A stretch of 64,000 bases of DNA from Dallia pectoralis. Taxonomy: Eukaryota; Chordata; Actinopteri; Esociformes; Umbridae. A program made the translations under genes and the position numbers. The number at the start of each line of letters is the position of its first letter. The first letter of the stretch is position 1. Positions 47,614 to 62,100 of this stretch are shown piece after piece. The notes under the pieces were generated by a model. That model was not told where the DNA came from. It worked only from the letters and a program-made list of their open reading frames with translations, and did no database searches. Location of the stretch: the NCBI GenBank assembly GCA_029465975.1, contig CM055730.1, forward strand, positions 23,310,344-23,374,343. Reading direction: 5' to 3'.

Positions 47614-50600
47614 TCCTAAATCATTTGGAGGGGGGCCACTTTGTTATTTCTTTTATCTTTGACAGGGCCCCTGACCTCAATTTCCGCCTAAAATGACCCA
47701 TCCCAATCTAAATCGATATTGCTCTGAAACAGAACCATGTAGGAATATTTGGTAAAGGGTGTTTAAAAGAAAACAGTCCGAATTCTGTGGAAATGTTCAA
47801 TTAATTAAGGATAATGTAACACAAAATATCTGGCATGAGATGAGCTAAAACCAAAAAAACATACATTTTTTAATTTTTTTATGTTTCAGTGATTTTGAAA
47901 ATGTATATCTCAGACTCTGAATGTCTGGTCGACCTATGTGTTCCCCTAGGTAGGTCTCAGCATTATGCCAGGCTTTGTCTTAAGTCTCTAGCTCGTTTAC
48001 CGACCGAGATACAGTTATTTTACTGAGAGGTGGTCTTTTTTCCCTTCAGTCTAGTGAGTGACGCAATAAGCTCCTACACGTTCAGATTACTATGTAGACG
48101 AATTGGCGCAAAGCTCTATGGGAAATTAAGTCTTTACCTTCGATAAGGAAGTGAGGTCTTCATGGAAGCTTCTGTTTTTGAGTGAAACAGATCGTGTTCA
48201 ATGTTGTAAACGTCTAGTCTCACCTGAATATGGATTATTATGGATTACTATGGGCCATAAACGATGCTAATAATATCCCTGGGAATATATGAAAAGAAAA
48301 ACGTCATCGTCGCCATTAGCAGTCCTTTCAATTGCTAATAAAACGGTCTGTGTTTTAGCTATGAAACGGAAATGTTGTTAGAAAGGGGAGATTCTAACCT
48401 TTATGAACAATACAAGCATGTAGTGTATTATTAAACGGCTGTTTTTGAATTTGCGATCTTTGTGTAGAGGTTGTAATGGTTGTAGAGGGTACTGCAAGTA
48501 TCCCGTTTACTGTTAACCTGTCAAGATCAGGTTAACAGCCTCTTCATCTGTCCTCGTTGGATTCTGTTACAGCTTGTAACACAGCCATACAGTAGGTGTG
48601 CCCCTTTTCATTAGCTAGATGTCGCTCCCAAATGCAGCTATTTTATGCATCAGTGCCAACAGCACATAGTACTGCTGTTAAGTTAGTTAAATTACTTCCC
48701 AGTCATGTGACCACTTGCTTCTTCTATGTTGCCTATACAAAGTTGTTTTTACAACAAATTGTATCTTAATGCAATTATGGTTGTTCCCTCTACATGCTTG
48801 CCTTTCACTACCAAGAAGTGAACTGCTGCTCAGATTTTCGACCCATTATGCTTTAAAAAGTTGTCCACTTCTGTACACAAATGCATGTTTCTCAAATCTG
48901 CTGTGGTTTACAGTAACTCTAATTTTGTCTTTATTTCTCCCAGTAAGTGTCTTCTCTGTTATTATGCAGCCTTGCCCTTATTTAGTGTCTTGGAAGGCTA
49001 TTTTATATGTTTAGTGTGTTAACCATTTTAATTGCACGTAACTTTATGTAATTATTAAGCAGCTTATTTATCTGGCTGTATTTATCAACCACACAACAAC
49101 AACAACAAGGTTTCTTTGTATCATGCAGATTTCATTTCCATTTGCATGTGGTGGGGGGGATGTACAGTATATGTATATATTGTTGAAGTAGCCATCAGAT
49201 TCAGTGTACTTGTGGTCCCGTTCTCTGTTGTACAGTGGGCCTCTGTCTTTATGTTTCCTATATGGTCATTCTAGCAACAGTATCTCTGGCCACCGTCTTC
49301 TCCTCCCAGTCTTCCGGCTCCCTATCCTGTGTCCTGACTGTCCTGATTGTTATCTGTCTTTTGTATTGTGTAATGTTTACTGGTCCAATTAGTCTTCAAT
49401 CAATCAGTTAGCAGATACCCAGTCTGAAACCCCAACTAGCAAATATCAACAAGCCCACTGGACGTTGAAAAGACATTGAATAGACATGAAAGTCTTTAGA
49501 CATAATGTAACGTTTATGTCTTTTAAAATGTTCTGCTCAGTGGGAGAGTTGATGCATAATGACTTTGTAAAACTCCCTAGTCGAAAGAAACCTAATGAGG
49601 AACCAAACTCTGAGGGGTGGCCAGTCCTTATCTGGCTGTGCCAGGTGAAGATTACATTACTTTTTGGACCGCAATAATGTTTCTGCATGAGATTAAGAGC
49701 AGTTCAACATATCTATCTGGGTGTTCAGAGTCGTTAACCAGAATCCAAATCAGCTGCCAGCAGGACAAAATACAGGGGGTGGACAAAATATTGGGGGAAA
49801 AAACTCTCACTTTGAATTGACTAAATCAAAATGACAAATCCAGCTGCGTGGGTTACATTAGATTAATTGTTGTTTCGCAGGACGTATGTGTCAGCTAAGA
49901 AAGAGGTCTGACAATAAGCACTTTGGGTAAGGGTTAGGGTTTCCAAAGAACCTATCTGTGCACCAAAGAGGCCAACTAGTTTGTGCCCAAATTTCAAGAT
50001 CACAAAAAGAACAAAATAATATATGATGTATTAAATGCAACTGTCTTAAAAATCATGGCATTATATGCAGAACATGGAGATATTGCATCGGCAAAGAAAA
50101 ACAGGTTCGCAAGTCAAAGTTGACCAACAGGGATAGATAAAAACAGGATAGTTGCTTAATGCAACCCAAGCACAGCCTCTTAAATTACCACAGAATTTAT
50201 TCACCACCTTTGTGGTCCAGCTGGACCTGGCTTCCAGAACACCCCGTTAGTTCCCCCAATAACCCAACAGGTTGCTAACTCACCCCAGCTGTGCACAAGC
50301 AAAACAAACTCACCGGAAGACTCATTTTAAGCCAGGTTTTTTAGGCAGGCTAACTAAAAACACAGCTCATGGGCCTTGTTTTGCACCTCATCACAACGAT
50401 GTATCTAGTGTCCCTTCTCGTCACATTTAACACTTAGCAGCACTTAACAGCTGTGCACTTTTTCTTTTGTTTTGGCAGCTCCACATGTCCCCTTGGGTCC
50501 GTGCAGTGTGTCGACCGTTAGGTTAACCCCTTTGACAACCATGAAAGACACTCCTGACCTGATTCCGAACGCAGGTAAACACACATATTAACTTGTCCGT

Positions 50601-51134
50601 CTCCATCCCTCCTAGTTTTCAATCTCCACTGTAAAGAACCATTTATGGCTATAACTCCAACACACATCCTGCTCTTTGGGGAAGATCTTTTCAATGATAA
50701 CTTGTTAACAACGTTTGTTGGCTTTTTAAACAACAGCAAGCCTACAGCAAGCCAGCATTTGAACCCAGGTTAACACTTTTAACACATTAACTGATCACAT
50801 AATGAATAATATAATACATATATGTGTATTTTTATTACTCCTGATTTATTTTATTTTCAGTGATTGAAGAAGTTTATCAGCTCTGTTATTGCTGATAGGA
50901 AGTGTCACCTCATATTTATTTTAGGGGAGTGTTACTGTTGAGCAGGGTTGACATGTTTGTCCTATTTCTATAATCGGGGACGTGAGGCAAAATGTCTCAT
51001 AATACTTTTTGAAACATAGGAGAAAAGAGTCAACCAGTTTGTGTTTTATTATTACCTTTGAAGAATGAGTGATGGGGTAAGATCCAATGCAATACTTGTC
51101 TTATCATTATATGTACCTGTGTGTCTCTCTATAG
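47614..51134. other. no gene recognised
   Basis: About 3.5 kb between the minisatellite and the first recognised sorbs1 exon. Earlier sorbs1 exons could lie here but none was recognisable. Open frames at 48715 and 49486 show no domain. Confidence 0.4.
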
Positions 51135-53081
51135 AGCTGGACCCCACACGGGTGTGCAAAGGTAAGGGGGTCGTGACCCTGCGAGCTACTTTGGTCCACA
51201 TAGACGATGAGGATTGTGTCAGCGATGAATCCAATGTTGACGCTGCATCTAGTGAGTACTTTTTTATGTACTTTTTTATCACCTGCCCTTTGAAATGTCA
51301 CGTTACAGTGTGTGTATCTAACGTCTCTGGGATCGTTTCAGGTTTTTGTTTTAGCAAAGAGATAAATGAAATGTGAGCATAGTACCTTTGGTATGTTTTG
51401 GTATAAAAGTGAGGTAACTTGTTACATTTTAATGTGTTTTTATATTTGGTTGGTTAGCACAACACAAAGTGGCTAACAGTTATTTCTCATATTTTCATGT
51501 TTTGTCAAAGCCTCCCTTTGTTTTTCTTTGTCCTGCCCACACTGCACTTTGGATCTTTGACTGTGGAACTGTTTGTTGCATTCAGCACATTAGAAACGGG
51601 CTGGAGACTGGCCAAGGGTTTTGGGGGAGATGCTTTAATTGTTGTTGAGGCTGAATATAAAGGCCATTGGAACAAACAGCCTTTACAGATCATTCAATGA
51701 CCGCCTTGTTCCGATAAAAGAGTTCATAGATTGTGGGAGAATTGTATTTTTTTGTGGATATTTGCATGTCAGTCTCGGAAAAGCACTACGGAAAGCATTT
51801 GATCATTGTAGGATTTGCCACAGATGTAGTTAATTGAGAATTATTATTTTTTCCCGCTGGTATTTCAGTGTTCTTCTCTGAAACAGGGTGATTGCGGAGA
51901 GAGAACGATTGCCAAGAATACAGTTGTTTGTGTGTTGTTGAAAGTTGCTGGGTTTCTGAGAGGTTCATCTTACCCTGCGGTTTCACCTGCCAAACCAAGA
52001 TTGTTTCTGGGATCATTTCAGGAGGTTGGATCGGTCAGATAAATGGCAACTGTTCTGAAACAGGATTGGCTGAGGGAGGCTTCCACAACATCACAGCTGA
52101 TTTATCAACAGTCAATAGAACTCAACATCGGGTCTGTTTCTGTCTCAGCAGTATAGAAGCCATTTTAACGTTTTAAAATGTATTTATGCTGTGAAAAAAA
52201 GGGTTTTAAAGAATATTACTCTTACTCTTTCAATATGCTTTTTAGAGCTGTGGGAAATTGACAGTGTCCTTGATAAGTGAACTTCGTTGCTTACAAGTGT
52301 TTTTCACTCATTTACAGAACAGTTTAGCTGTAAAACCAGAGAAAAAACTGGTTCCCGTGTCCACAGACGTTAATGTTACGGCGACAAAGGCGTACCCATC
52401 CACCATCAACACTGTCAACCCAACCGTAGTTCTGCTACAACACAATCGAGGTAAGTACCGCAGTACTGTGAGTGTGATATGGATAAAAATGACTGAATAA
52501 ATCCATTCTGCGCATTGGAAAGTATTAATCAGATACAACAGTGTTTCATTGTTCTCCACGTTGTGTACTGATACCCATGTTATTATCAATCGCTGTTTTG
52601 TCAGCAGACATAGCCGCTTTGTTTGTGAATGTATGGGTCTTTGGCATAGAGTCCAAACAGATTGACTGAAAGACTGCTTACGCTGGTACTGTACGTTAGC
52701 CAGCATGGATGAACCAGCCAAATAGAGCAATTTGCACTCACTTGACCCATCTGATAAGCCTTGTTTCATTGTCATTTTTTCATCTTAACACTGTAGAGTA
52801 CAGCTTTTGAATTAGGAAGGTATGGTCGGAAAGTTCCGGTGGAAAGTATTGTGTTAGATGTTTGTGCTTCCACTTTTAGTCTGAGTTTCAGCCACACAGT
52901 GTGTTCAGCTTCAGTGTGTTCAGTGGATTCTGACTCAATACAGTAGCCACCTGTGTCTAGCGTGCGTGATCCAGCTGTCACTGATCCCCAGGGTGTTTGG
53001 TCTGTTAGATGTTGGCATGCTCACATGGGTTTCTAGTCAGAGCATGTGTCAGAGCATGTTTCTGCTCTGAGATGTTACTTT

Positions 53082-53118
<37 letters not shown>

Positions 53119-56100
53119 TTTATAAAGGAAGGGGAATCTGGAACATTTTGTGATATAGTATCTCAAATGATTTTCATTGTTTCAAGTCATCTGTTCATAA
53201 TCATGTTTGACCATTGCGATTGCGTATTGAATGCATTTGTATGTGGCTTAAGTGACTATAATGCAATGCCTGTATCCTTTGTGTATTAATTTGCTAAGGC
53301 AGATTTGGACTGGTATAACTTATGTGTTAGCACCTTTTGACAGAACAATGTTTGCTTTTTTAGATCACACCCCAGAGAGAGGCAAAGCACCTGACCCAGG
53401 ACCAGTTGTTGGGACAGAGAGAGAACCAACCCAACACTCAGAAATGGATGGCAAGAGGATGAGGTTCTCACAGTCTTCTATACTGGGCCCACTGAACCAG
53501 CCCATAGCTCCTGTACGGGTACGAAAACAACATGAAATTGCTGAATTAAAAGGGGAAAATTAGAACTGTTTGAGCTACGTGTTAATATATTAGGCATTTA
53601 TAAGACCGTTTTATGAAGACCCACCAACCTATTAAAGTTACGTTTTTTGCTCCGGGTCAGAAAAAGCAGGTTTTTTCACTGCCAGCTTTGAGATTTGAGT
53701 TTTATCTGCAATGCTATTTGCCGCTCCTATTGTCATTGCAATTCGAAACAGAACAATAGAAGTTAGTCACAGAAAACAAACCTGTGATTAATGTCCAGAT
53801 GTTACAAGCTGTTACAAGATTGTGTGGGAAAAAAACATATTTTTTCATGGTGTGCCTTTTGATATAGTAAATATATAATATGATGCTTTCACATTTGATA
53901 CTGATGTAACCAGCACACTGCATTGTTAGAAATATTCCTCTCCTCTGGCCACCTTTGTTAATACCCGATTTTTTTGAAATTCAAAAAGAATATCCCATGT
54001 TTTTTCAGAACACAGAGAAGTCCAAGGACTGGTACAAGAGCATGTTCAAACAGATCCACAGACTTCCAGGTAAACTCTCTGTTCTTGTCCCTGGTTTTCA
54101 TCACTTTGTCAGTTGTCTCCCTCAAGACATCTTCGTGAGTCTGTGTGTTCACCGTTGTCACCCTGTGTGTGTTTTGTGTCTCCGTCGCTTTGCTCAGAAC
54201 CCGTTGAGGAAAACCCATATCGTCCCACCTACATATTCCCAGAATCCTATGTTCCTAGGCAGATGAATAAACCAGGTACCCAATAGCAATCGTGGCTACC
54301 ATTCTTCACATTACTAATCATGTAGAGTTAGAACGCTTCGATGACTACATTGTCTGATCACTATAACGGAAGTGAATACCTCGCCAACACATTCATTTCT
54401 TGTTTCCTAAGCAGAAGAGGAAGACAAATAGAGCGATGCGATTTGAATTCACTTTCCATTTAACTGATATTTAACATAACAAAACGTAAAACCTGCATGA
54501 ACTCATTCCTCCACCATAAGCACTGCTCATTTTTAACAATAATATATTCATGTACAGTCATTTACTGGCATTTCCGATTCTCCCTAAACAAAAGGTGAAG
54601 TACTCTTTTCCTGTGTATACTTGAATGAATTAGTGATGACTCAAGAAACATTGAAGATTCGAAACGGGACCTTGAAGTTCCATGAGGAATCATTGTTAGT
54701 AACAGTTAGTTAAGGGGTGTTTAGAGGAACCTTGAATTGTTTGGTACAAAAACATCGTTTGTGGAACAACTCAAAAAACAGTTTGTGGAACAAAGTTCGT
54801 GGAGACTTTGCTAGGGGCTTAAATTTAATATATCTTTTTCAGCTATCGTGTTACAAATCTTACATGATAGGGTGAGGGTTAGATCACAAAGTAAACCTTT
54901 TTTAAAGTCATGCCTTCAAAAATTCCCATTTCGAATATAATAGGATCCCAGCGGAAAAATTTAATCAAGGTCTAACCTGGAACAAAAACAATTGAAAGTC
55001 TTTAAGAAAACATTTTTTGTCATTAAGTGACTTTTAATTTTTTTCCAGTCAACATTACTTCCTGGGCCACTAGATGGTGGTACAGTTCTGTAGATTGCAA
55101 CAGCTAAGCATCTGTACCGTCCTGGTCTGTATGTAAAAAACAGAAGTGGTTTTCCAACTGGGGTCAGAAGAACTGCAGAAAGTCCAATGCCGACTCAATT
55201 GCCATTTATTTTGTTATTTAATTTTTCCTAGAGGGCGTATCACTGTGAAATGTAACATTAATTCAAATTCTAATTAACCCAATATAAGTATTGCATTGTG
55301 TTAGTTAGAAAAACACGGTACTCTACTTATCAAGTTGTAGTAGTTCTGGTATTGCCCCCCCCCCAAAAAAATATTCATATTATTTCATCTTTAAAACTAT
55401 TTAGAACTGCAGGAAATCAGCAAAAATGGATTTCCGTTGCCAAGGAACATGTTACCTCCCAGAAATGTTTGTTGACAAGATTTATCTGCAATTAGAAAAT
55501 AAAACGCTGGTCTCAAAAGGCTTGGTAACCACTAAACACCATGTGCTCCAAGTCAAGCTGATTTGCCTATTTTTACACTACACAAATTTTACACCATTCT
55601 AGTCCATTTAAAATCACATTAACTTCATATCTATTCCGTATTTCTGTATTTTATTAGCCTAATAGTTATTTGTTATAACTGTCAGTTCAGAGTTTTTAAA
55701 TCATCAATGACTTACACGTACGTTGGCTTACATTGCCTTGCATGCAGTTTTGTTCATAGTATACAATACTTCCTCTTTGTGAATACAATTGTTTGCCTGC
55801 ATGCATCATGTCATCTTCAGTTATGCAACAATGTATTAAACAACAAATTTAAGAGATAGTCAAATGTGGTTGTATATGATATAAATTGGGGTCAAAGGTG
55901 GTTGTATATGATATAAATTGGGGTCAAAGGTGGTAGTATATGATATAAATTGGGGTCAAATATGCCTGTATTTATCTTAATCGTAATATGTGTTTTATGT
56001 ATATGTCTTTTTATGCATATGTCTTTCTGTCTCAGATCTCTTGGGAATCAAAGCCAGTGATCAACCATTATTAATTCTGAATCTAGAGCGATTTGGATTC

Positions 56101-59100
56101 AGTTCCTCGATCAAGGGCAGAAAGACAAATCGTCTTGTCGGTCTGGGATTCGATCCCCAACATTTCGGTTTCTGGCCCAACACTAGCGTTTATCTACCTG
56201 CTGTTCTCGCTAGGCTACCTGTGAAGACTATTCTGAGATTTCCAAGATCAGCATTAACTATTCATATGAATGTTAATCGATTGGATCTGTTTTTAGATAA
56301 GTAATGTTTGTTCCAAAGTGCTTTGACTGACACAACCTCTAAATAGTGCTCCATTTGCAATGTTTTAGAAGAAATGTAGTAGCTGCACTAATAGAGTAAA
56401 AACCATACTGCTCGGGTCACTTACCGAGGAAGTGTACTGGCCTTATTGCCTTTAATTTAGATGTAAATTACTGTTATAAAGTATATATTTTTTTCAAAAG
56501 AAAAGAGAAAACTGTGTATACATTGCTAATGTTGTTAATGTTAGGTTCACAAGGCAGAGCATTCGTGGAACGCATATAAAATTAAAGTATGCTAGAGGAG
56601 TGATTGATGCCATCTGTCAAGCATGGTGGAGGCAATATAATGGTCTGGGGGTGCTTTGATGGTGGTCAGGTCAGGAGATTTGTACAGGGTAAAAATGGAA
56701 ATTGTAGAAGGAAGGCTATGGCTCAATTTTGCAGCACCATGCCATACCCTGTGGATGGCACTTGATTGGGCCAATTTCTTTTTACAACAGTACAATGACC
56801 CAAAGCACAGCTTCAAACTATCCAAGTACTATTTAGGGAAGAAGCAGTCAGCTGGTGTTCTGTCTATAATGGAGGGGCCAGCAGTCATCGGATCTTGAGA
56901 CTTTTGTGGGACCTGCTTAACAGAATTTTACGTAATATGTAGGGGGTGCATCAGTTAAACAGGGTGACATCTTGACAGCTAGAATGCCTGAAAGCTGTAA
57001 TTGCTGCAAATGGAGGCATATTTAACAAAGTTTAAAGGACACAGTTGTAATCTCAATTAAAAATAATTACTTCTAAACCTGTAAATGACCATAGTTTTTG
57101 TCCATTTTGCTATATTTTCTACTGAAAGTCATTTAATATATGTTTTCATAGAAAATAAAGAAGTTTCTAGGTAACCCAAAACGTTTACAATAGAAATGTA
57201 TTAAATTGTCACGATTCAGGTTGAGATGCAGACGCAGAGCTGAATTGAACATAAAGGTTTAAAAACAAAAGAAAATCTGACACACAACATAAAAAACGCC
57301 AGCAACCATAGACACATAACACATCCTAGTGAACCAATACAGTGGATCTAAACTGGACATGTAAATAGGCTCCCCAATTTGACGCGGTGCAGCTGCCTCT
57401 TATTGGAGACAACACATTATGTCAGGTGGCGACCTGACAGAGCTAGACAGGTTTTGGTTGAACATTTCCTGATACTGGAGTTCATGATGCTATTCATCTT
57501 AACAAGGTTCCCAGGGCATTTGGAGGCAAAAGTAGTCCCACAACACCTAAACCATATACACCATCAAACTTCACATATGGTTTCTTATATCTCTGAATCA
57601 CATTTTACGGCTAACCCACCTTTAATGTTTATGGTCAAAGGCTACATTTTTGACTCCTCTATACCTGTCCAATTGAAGCTCTAGCTCCCATTTTTGTCTT
57701 CTAGCACTAACGTTGTTCTGTTGTCTTAGAAGGAAACCTTTTTACTAGCATTTTTTTTAAAATTAACTTCATGGCATTGAGGTGGCTTCTAACTGTAGTT
57801 TTAATGGTTTGGTGACCCTGTTTAACCCTTAAACTCCTCGTTATTGTGTCTGAGGGTAAAATCCACCTGGGACTTTTCATTGCAGGTTCATCACAGCTCT
57901 AGTTAAAAAAAATGATTAAATGATTGGTGTGTATTTTCATAACACATTTTCTGTTGATATACTGTGATTTTAATTACTTTAAAAAAATATACACTCACTT
58001 CAAATCTGATGACTACATTTTCCAAAAACGATTTGAAATGTTGACTCATCGACCACAAAGCACTAGTCCACTGTGCTACTATCCATCTCAGATTAGACTG
58101 AGACTAGAGAAGTATGCAGTCTTCTGGACAGAGTTGAAGTATGCCTTATGCTTTGCAGAGTAAAGCCTTAACTTGCATGTGTGGATGCAGCATCAATGGT
58201 GTTGACTCACTGTCCAATGGTCTAGGCTGATGTCTACAGGCGCACATATCGCTACTGCGTGGGTTTGATTCTAGCCTGCGCCCGTTGCAGCACACTCTCC
58301 TCTATCTTCATCACTATCACTTAATAAAGCCAGAAAATGCCCAAGAAAGATTTACTAAAGTATTCCCCAGCCTATGTCATGATATCCAATAAAGACTCAC
58401 GACGATTTTTAAAAACAGTGACGGCCTTGCCCTTTACGCAGCGAGATTTGACCGGATTCCTTGAATCTTTTAATTATGTAGTGCACTGTAGAAGATGAAA
58501 TACCCAAAATTCTACAGATTTGTTTGCTGACGCATCTGTTAGCAAATTGGCGAGCCTTGATTAATTCTTGCTCTTGAAGGACTATGTCATGACTCCCCCT
58601 GAAGCTACGTCCTCTACAACAACAAGCAGGCTTCGTCGTGACCGGGCTTCTCCTTCCCATCACATCATTGTCTCGTCATTATGCACACCAAGTGCCTATT
58701 CCCTTATTAGGAGGTGTATATATGTTCCCTGTGTTTGGGCTTGTCTTTCTGTGGTATTGTTTCATGTTTAGTGCTGTGGCAAGGGAGTACTTATATTAAG
58801 ATTCTTGCTGACTCACTTTTGGGCATTGTAGCTCTCCTTAGTTTTGGGAAATTACGTTGAAAAATTGTGTTTATTGCCTCTGTCGAGCGTGTTGCGCTTA
58901 CTGATCTGATTCTGTCGGTCGTAGCGAAAAAATACTGTACCCACCGATTACTGTCTCTGGCTTCGAATTATTGTTATCCTCCAGCCTGATTACAGTCTAG
59001 GCCTTTTGGAGGCTACTTTATATACTATGATTGCACAATTGCCTCACCTGTTTCACATCACCTTCTTGTTTTAACACGTCGCATCACTATTAGTCCTATA

Positions 59101-62100
59101 TTTCCCGTGTCTCAACTTTTTTGGCACGTGTTGCATGCATCAATTCAAAAATAAATGTTTACCTTCAGAAAACGATGCCGTTGATTAGTAGATGTTTTGT
59201 TTAGATAGTCAAAGTACATTTACAAGTCCTCTTTGTTTTTATTGGCATTTTCCATACCGTCGGAATTGAGGTTGTACAATTTTACCCAATTTAATGGTTT
59301 GATTTTCCTCATGTTTTTTTCTGTAAAATCAAACTGATAATCAACAATTGCATTTTGTTAGCTTTTCTTCTCAAATTTAGCAAAGTGTCCAATATTTGTA
59401 AAAGGGCACTGGATATGTGCGCAAAATGTATAATGTAATGGGCAAAAAAATAAAAATAATTATAATTACATGAACCCACATTGCATATTGATGCAATTTG
59501 TAGACACAGCGAACACAAATGTATCAACATTGAACTAGCTAAATGCAACGGCAACAACGTGGAGGAAACATTAACTATCTAGATAGATCGTTTTTAGACA
59601 AATTGTACAAATATACAAATTTGAATCAGAAATTCACTCTAAACCAATGCTAGCACCTGGCAAACATCGTCCTTGTGGTAGACCTTGTAAGGTCTTTCTC
59701 ATAACTGCAAATCACATTATACACATGTGTTATATGCCAGCTAGAAAGACGTATATTAAACTGAGAAATAAGTTTATCATTTTCAATTCCATAATGATAG
59801 ATAGCCTAGCTGCATCCACTGGACGCTTTATTGGCTATTGTAACACATTATTCAGCTAAACAACCTTTATAATAATGCACATAATATTTTTGTCTGTTCA
59901 GATATAAAGCACAAACTCCATGTCCAATTTATCGTTTTTCATTGGGTAACTAGCATAGCTAGCGGTAGCTTAGCATCATTGGGCGCATCACTTAGCTATT
60001 CAAATACAAAGATGAAAATTTCATTCAAAAATGTTAATAAATAAATGTATCTATTCATAAGAAAAAGCACTAAATCAGAGTTGAAATGTACTCCTTTTAA
60101 TGCCATTAGTTCTTTCGAAGTTGGAAATACTGCTGAACCAATGTTTAATGTTCGCCCTCACTTAATCTAGATATTTTTTACAAATAGTGCTAGTTATTTT
60201 TAAATGGAAACTCCCATCCCATAATGTATAACACCCCAGTAACAGGCTAATTAACAAACAATAGATTGGGTCACTCTTCATTAACATTGCATGGCATAGT
60301 CCATACCACTGGACGTGCCATTGGATGGGCCTTTAAAGTAAATATATACGGCTAGAGTGTAAACATTAATAAGACTATAAACGTTATTTTTTTATTTATT
60401 TTTTTAACTTTAGATGATTACCAGTCCCCCTACGGACATGTGGAAGATGGTGAGTTGAAGGTCATTTGTATTCCTCTCACATCCAGATATGAATACAATA
60501 AATATGATCTAGATAGCGTGCTTGTTGGATTTTCTTTGAATTGAGCAGACATTCAAACTCTGTTGACAAGTCCCTACTTTAGAAACTGAGAGAGTTTAGT
60601 TTACTTTCATAGCAGTGTCTGTTGTCCCTAATGTTTCTTTTCAGTAAAAACGGTCCCGAGGTCAAAAAGTGCAGCTGAAGTTGACCATAGATTGTTCTTG
60701 CCTGTGCCAACGCGCTCATCTTCCCTCAAACCTGCCAAAAGGTAAATCTTTCTCATTTAAAGTTTCCTTTTAACTTTGGCAGTGCTTTTATATTTTACAA
60801 CCTCTTCACCCAGTGGCACCCTATGAATATCAAATCAGGTGCCTTTTCAAGGAGTTCATAACAGAATGAAGGAATGTGATGAGATTCGATAAGAAGTATA
60901 TTGACTGCATTCCTGTTGGTCTAAATGTTTGGTGTGAGGAGAATATTTTTCAGTGACCCCCCCGATGATGTTACATGTCATGGCAGGAGCAGAGCATCTG
61001 TTTCTCACACCAGACACTGTCTCATAGTAACCACATAATTACCTCACCCCGCCCTCCCTCCTGATAAACATCTACATACACTTTCCCTGGGAACATGGAG
61101 AACTTAGTGAATAAGCAATGGAAGAAGCAATGAGAATGACATGTGCTCACAGAGACCTCAGATGGTCAGCCCTGCTATGATGTGTGTGATGCCTCCTGTT
61201 AGCTCCCGAGTTTCACTTTATTTATGTCCGTGTTCAACACTCCTGGACTTTGACAAGGACTTTTGTGTTCTACAAATAGCATGTTATGACACAAATGTTT
61301 GCCAATACATTTGTGGGTCGAGATAATATTTGTTTTGAACTTCTTCTAACGTTGTCAGTGCAACACTAGGCCTGCTTTACCTTCTCCCCAAATCCCATAG
61401 GAACCCAGCAGTGAACCTAAAAGATCCATTGTGGAACCAAAAGACCCAGTGGCATCTACATGGTCCCAAAGTGGTTCAAAAGTGGTCCCATAGCAACCAA
61501 TAGGAAACCATTGGAATTCAAGCTCCTTAAGATCTTTGAGCAGATTTGGACCAGAGCCTTTTTTGGTTTCTCTAGGAAGAAGCAGCTAGGACCTTATGGT
61601 TAAATCTAGTTAGCTACACAACTGGAATTGATGCCTAGGCATGACAGACACTTTTGTTATTAAATCACCTCATGAGACAGGAATGATGGACAGAACGAGC
61701 AGTAGGTTAAAAGGAAGTAGAAATTGATTGTTAGAGACAAAATATGAGGGATTAAAGCACAGCGATAGAATGTGAGAGATGAGAAAAGAGAGCGCAAGAG
61801 AGTGAGATGGCTTGGCTAGAAAGAGAAGGAAATAGACGAGATGGAGAGAATGTGCGAGGCTGAGAGAGAGGTATAGCGGGAGAGAAATAGGTAGAGAGTG
61901 GGTGAGCAAATATATATATAGAGAGGGAGGGGCTAAGGGGTGTATAAAGCTAAGCTAGTGCATTTTTGTTGTTATTTTATGATAAATCACCCCCACCAAA
62001 AAACTAGCTCCATCTGGTTGCCATGGAGACTGCTTGACTTGACACCGATTTGCTGTCACCTCCCCTCCCCCCTGCAGGAACCAGTGGGATCCCCCTGACA

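Larger units (their letters stand above)
54276..60413 (+). other. large sorbs1 intron, repeat-rich
   Basis: A 6.1-kb intron between the SoHo exons and a 36-bp exon. It holds a 3 x 32-bp repeat, two SINE-like sequences, three Tc1 remnants and an LTR-like fragment. No additional exon was recognised, though small alternative exons are likely in this gene. Confidence 0.6.

Noticed and set aside
45974..47662. Open frames of 542 (minus) and 520 (plus) codons, mucin-like in repeat structure
   Set aside because: Both are produced by the stop-free 18-bp minisatellite. The two strands cannot both be meaningful, and neither has a signal peptide or recognisable non-repeat domain.
48715..49014. 99-codon hydrophobic open frame
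   Set aside because: It is AT-rich and leucine/phenylalanine-rich by composition, with no domain, conserved motif or splice context.
51892..52176. 94-codon open frame between sorbs1 exons, as the missing exon
   Set aside because: It has no similarity to sorbs1 and no good donor at a position giving the required phase.
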